A model generated the notes under the pieces. The model saw only the letters and a list, made by a program, of their open reading frames with translations, was not told where the DNA came from and did not search any database. 6,039 bases of DNA from Candidatus Sericytochromatia bacterium (GTDB lineage Bacteria; Cyanobacteriota; Sericytochromatia; JACMPN01), in NCBI GenBank assembly GCA_014377495.1, contig JACMPN010000293.1, forward strand, positions 1 through 6,039, read 5' to 3'. Below are positions 4,741-6,039 of this stretch, piece after piece. Positions within the stretch are counted from its first letter, which is position 1; each line of letters starts with the position of its first letter. Both the position numbers and the translations under genes were made by a program.

Positions 4741-5721
4741 ATGCTGATCGACTGGCATTGCCCCGCTGCGACCTGGCAGAACCTGCTGGATAGGGTGCCC
4801 CAAGCCACCTTTTTCCATACGCCGGCCTGGGCGGCGGGGGTCGAGGCCGCCGGTGGCGTGCGGGGTACCGCCCTCCACGTCCGCTGGCCCGATGGGCGCC
4901 AGGCAGTCGTTCCCCTGGCCGTCCGACCGATCTGGGGCGGCTGGCTACAGATCGCCAGCACGGCGCTTGAGGGATGTTACGGCGGTATTCTGGCCGACGG
5001 TCCCGTCAGTGACGCGCAGCAGTCGGCCCTGTTCTTGGCGATGCGCCGCCGTTTCCCCGACCTGCGGATCTACGGCAACCCGTTCATGGCACCACCGTCG
5101 CCGGCGATCGGCCTCCGTCCGAGCGAGGCGACCCAAGTGCGGGTCTTCCGCCTGGCGCCGCTGGAGACCTTGCGGCAGGGGTACCGGTCCAGCCGTCGGC
5201 GGGACGTGCGCCGTTATCAGACGGACGGGGTGGGGACCACCGTCCTGCACCGGCCCGATGACCGGCACCTGGCGGATTTCATGCGCCTCTACGAGCACGA
5301 GATCGGCCATTGGGCCTCACTCGAGCATGCCAAGGACGCCGCCTGGTTCCAGCGGTTGTGGGACCAGGCCCGGACCCGGCTAAGCTTGATGACCGCCCAT
5401 ATCGGGGGCGAGTCCGCCGGGGTGGCGCTGGTGGCTAGGCAGGGCCAGGTGGCCACACAGCTCGTCATGGCCTGGGACCGGCGATTTGCCGCCCATCAGG
5501 TCCCGACGGCGCTGATGGAGGCCTGTCTCGAGGATGCTTACGCCCAGGGATGTCAGTACCTGGACGTGATGTCCTGCGCCGAGCAGGCCGGTATCGAGTT
5601 CTTCAAAGCCAGCTTTGGTGCCGAGGCCCTGCCAATCTGGTGCGATTACCGCACCTCGGCGGTGACGGCGGCGCTGACGGCGGCGCAGGCCTTCCTAAAG
5701 GGCCGCATCAGCCAGTCGTGA
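4741..5721 (+). CDS. FemAB-like GNAT-superfamily acyl/aminoacyl transferase
   Basis: This 326-residue protein matches the FemAB-related branch of the GNAT fold (Acetyltransf_6 type). Members transfer an acyl or aminoacyl group, for example in peptidoglycan cross-bridge or exopolysaccharide-associated pathways. An N-terminal half (about residues 1-130) shows the usual entry FFHTPAWAAGVEAAGG and hydrophobic strands. Residues 141-168 (LETLRQGYRSSRRRDVRRYQ, then DGVGTTV) match the basic motif preceding the GNAT core in this family. MAWDRRFAAHQVPTALMEAC (243-262) and DAYAQGCQYLDVMS fit the helix and strand expected before the end. GIEFFKASFGAE (284-295) matches the characteristic G-x-x-x-F-K-x-x-F-G signature. 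There is no signal peptide, so it is probably cytoplasmic. The substrate cannot be told from the sequence. A cupin-like gene follows 31 bp downstream with its own Shine-Dalgarno, so the two are probably co-transcribed. Confidence 0.82.
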   Translation: MLIDWHCPAATWQNLLDRVPQATFFHTPAWAAGVEAAGGVRGTALHVRWPDGRQAVVPLAVRPIWGGWLQIASTALEGCYGGILADGPVSDAQQSALFLAMRRRFPDLRIYGNPFMAPPSPAIGLRPSEATQVRVFRLAPLETLRQGYRSSRRRDVRRYQTDGVGTTVLHRPDDRHLADFMRLYEHEIGHWASLEHAKDAAWFQRLWDQARTRLSLMTAHIGGESAGVALVARQGQVATQLVMAWDRRFAAHQVPTALMEACLEDAYAQGCQYLDVMSCAEQAGIEFFKASFGAEALPIWCDYRTSAVTAALTAAQAFLKGRISQS

Positions 5722-5738
5722 CACCCTGTCGAGCCAGT

Positions 5739-5743
5739 GAGGG
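5739..5743 (+). promoter_or_regulatory. Ribosome-binding site of the cupin-like gene
   Basis: GAGGG lies nine bases before ATG 5753 in the 31-bp gap after the FemAB-like stop. It supports that start. No terminator-like stem fits in the gap, consistent with one transcript. Confidence 0.55.
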
Positions 5744-5752
5744 ATCGCACCT

Positions 5753-6039
5753 ATGTCGGTGAACGTCGCAAGGCCGGACGGGGTCGCGGACTTCCATGGT
5801 CTCCCGCCGGAGAACCGGATGGGACCGCTCGAGCGGGTCCGTTGGGCGCCCGGTTTCGACTGGCCGGCCCTGTTCAAGCGGGCCCGCCCGGTGATCATCG
5901 AGGGCTTTGTTGCCTCGTGGCCGGCCTCCGGCACCTGGAGCCTCGGGTCCCTGCGGGCCCGGCTCGGGCGACGGCCCGTCCGGGCCGCCGTGGTCGGTCC
6001 CGGAGGGGTGACCACGCTCGATTACAGCCAGGGGACGCC
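5753..6039 (+). CDS. N-terminus of a cupin-like (Cupin_8/JmjC-type) protein, cut by the right edge
   Basis: The first 95 residues are visible. After a short lead, VRWAPGFDWPALFKRARPVIIEGFVASWPA (residues 29-58, two overlapping motif blocks) matches the N-terminal pattern of Cupin_8/JmjC-like proteins: an 'F..... RPVII.G....WPA' segment followed by a Trp (62) and a short helix (LGSLRARLG) that leads to a strand (PVRAAVV). The family comprises mostly Fe(II)- and 2-oxoglutarate-dependent oxygenases that hydroxylate proteins or small molecules. The metal ligands (His-x-Asp/Glu...His) would lie beyond the window, so activity cannot be judged. There is no signal peptide. It is the second gene of a probable operon with the FemAB-like transferase. 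Confidence 0.7.
   Translation, partial: MSVNVARPDGVADFHGLPPENRMGPLERVRWAPGFDWPALFKRARPVIIEGFVASWPASGTWSLGSLRARLGRRPVRAAVVGPGGVTTLDYSQGT

Overview
The window is G+C-rich bacterial DNA in which every gene I can support confidently lies on the + strand. The lineage cannot be fixed from the sequence. A Pro-Thr/Ser-tailed lipoprotein with carboxypeptidase-regulatory and IPT/TIG-like domains, plus a TPR protein with 'LDEAIAAY' repeats, would suit an environmental lineage such as Planctomycetes, Chloroflexota or the non-photosynthetic Cyanobacteria relatives. That is a guess. I see no rRNA, tRNA, CRISPR array, transposase or phage gene.

Layout: (1) 2-358, the end of a TPR-repeat reading frame that enters from the left edge, has lost several consensus residues and runs into a non-TPR tail. 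Its TGA overlaps the ATG of the next gene. (2) 355-1116, a Nif3/DUF34-family dinuclear-metal protein. (3) 1117-2239, over 1.1 kb without an intact gene. Its first third shows nothing. From about 2170 down to 1443 the minus strand carries protein-like, G/C-third-position stretches that jump between frames and contain stops, which looks like a broken gene of unknown family. (4) 2275-3843, a 522-residue lipoprotein with a very strong ribosome-binding site, three beta-rich regions and a C-terminal (PSPT)n tail encoded by a 12-bp DNA repeat. (5) 3949-4203, a small conserved-looking hypothetical protein. (6) 4204-4740, about 540 bp without a convincing gene but dense in inverted repeats, including a perfect 18-bp inverted repeat. 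(7) 4741-5721, a FemAB-like GNAT acyl/aminoacyl transferase, followed 31 bp later by (8) 5753-6039+, the N-terminus of a cupin-like (Cupin_8/JmjC-type) protein cut by the right edge.

The last two genes look like one transcription unit pairing a FemAB-like transferase with a putative Fe(II)/2-oxoglutarate-type oxygenase. The other genes have no evident shared pathway. The most unusual material is non-genic: the hairpin-rich 4204-4740 interval, and the decayed minus-strand gene at 1443-2170. I do not see a convincing new biological system.
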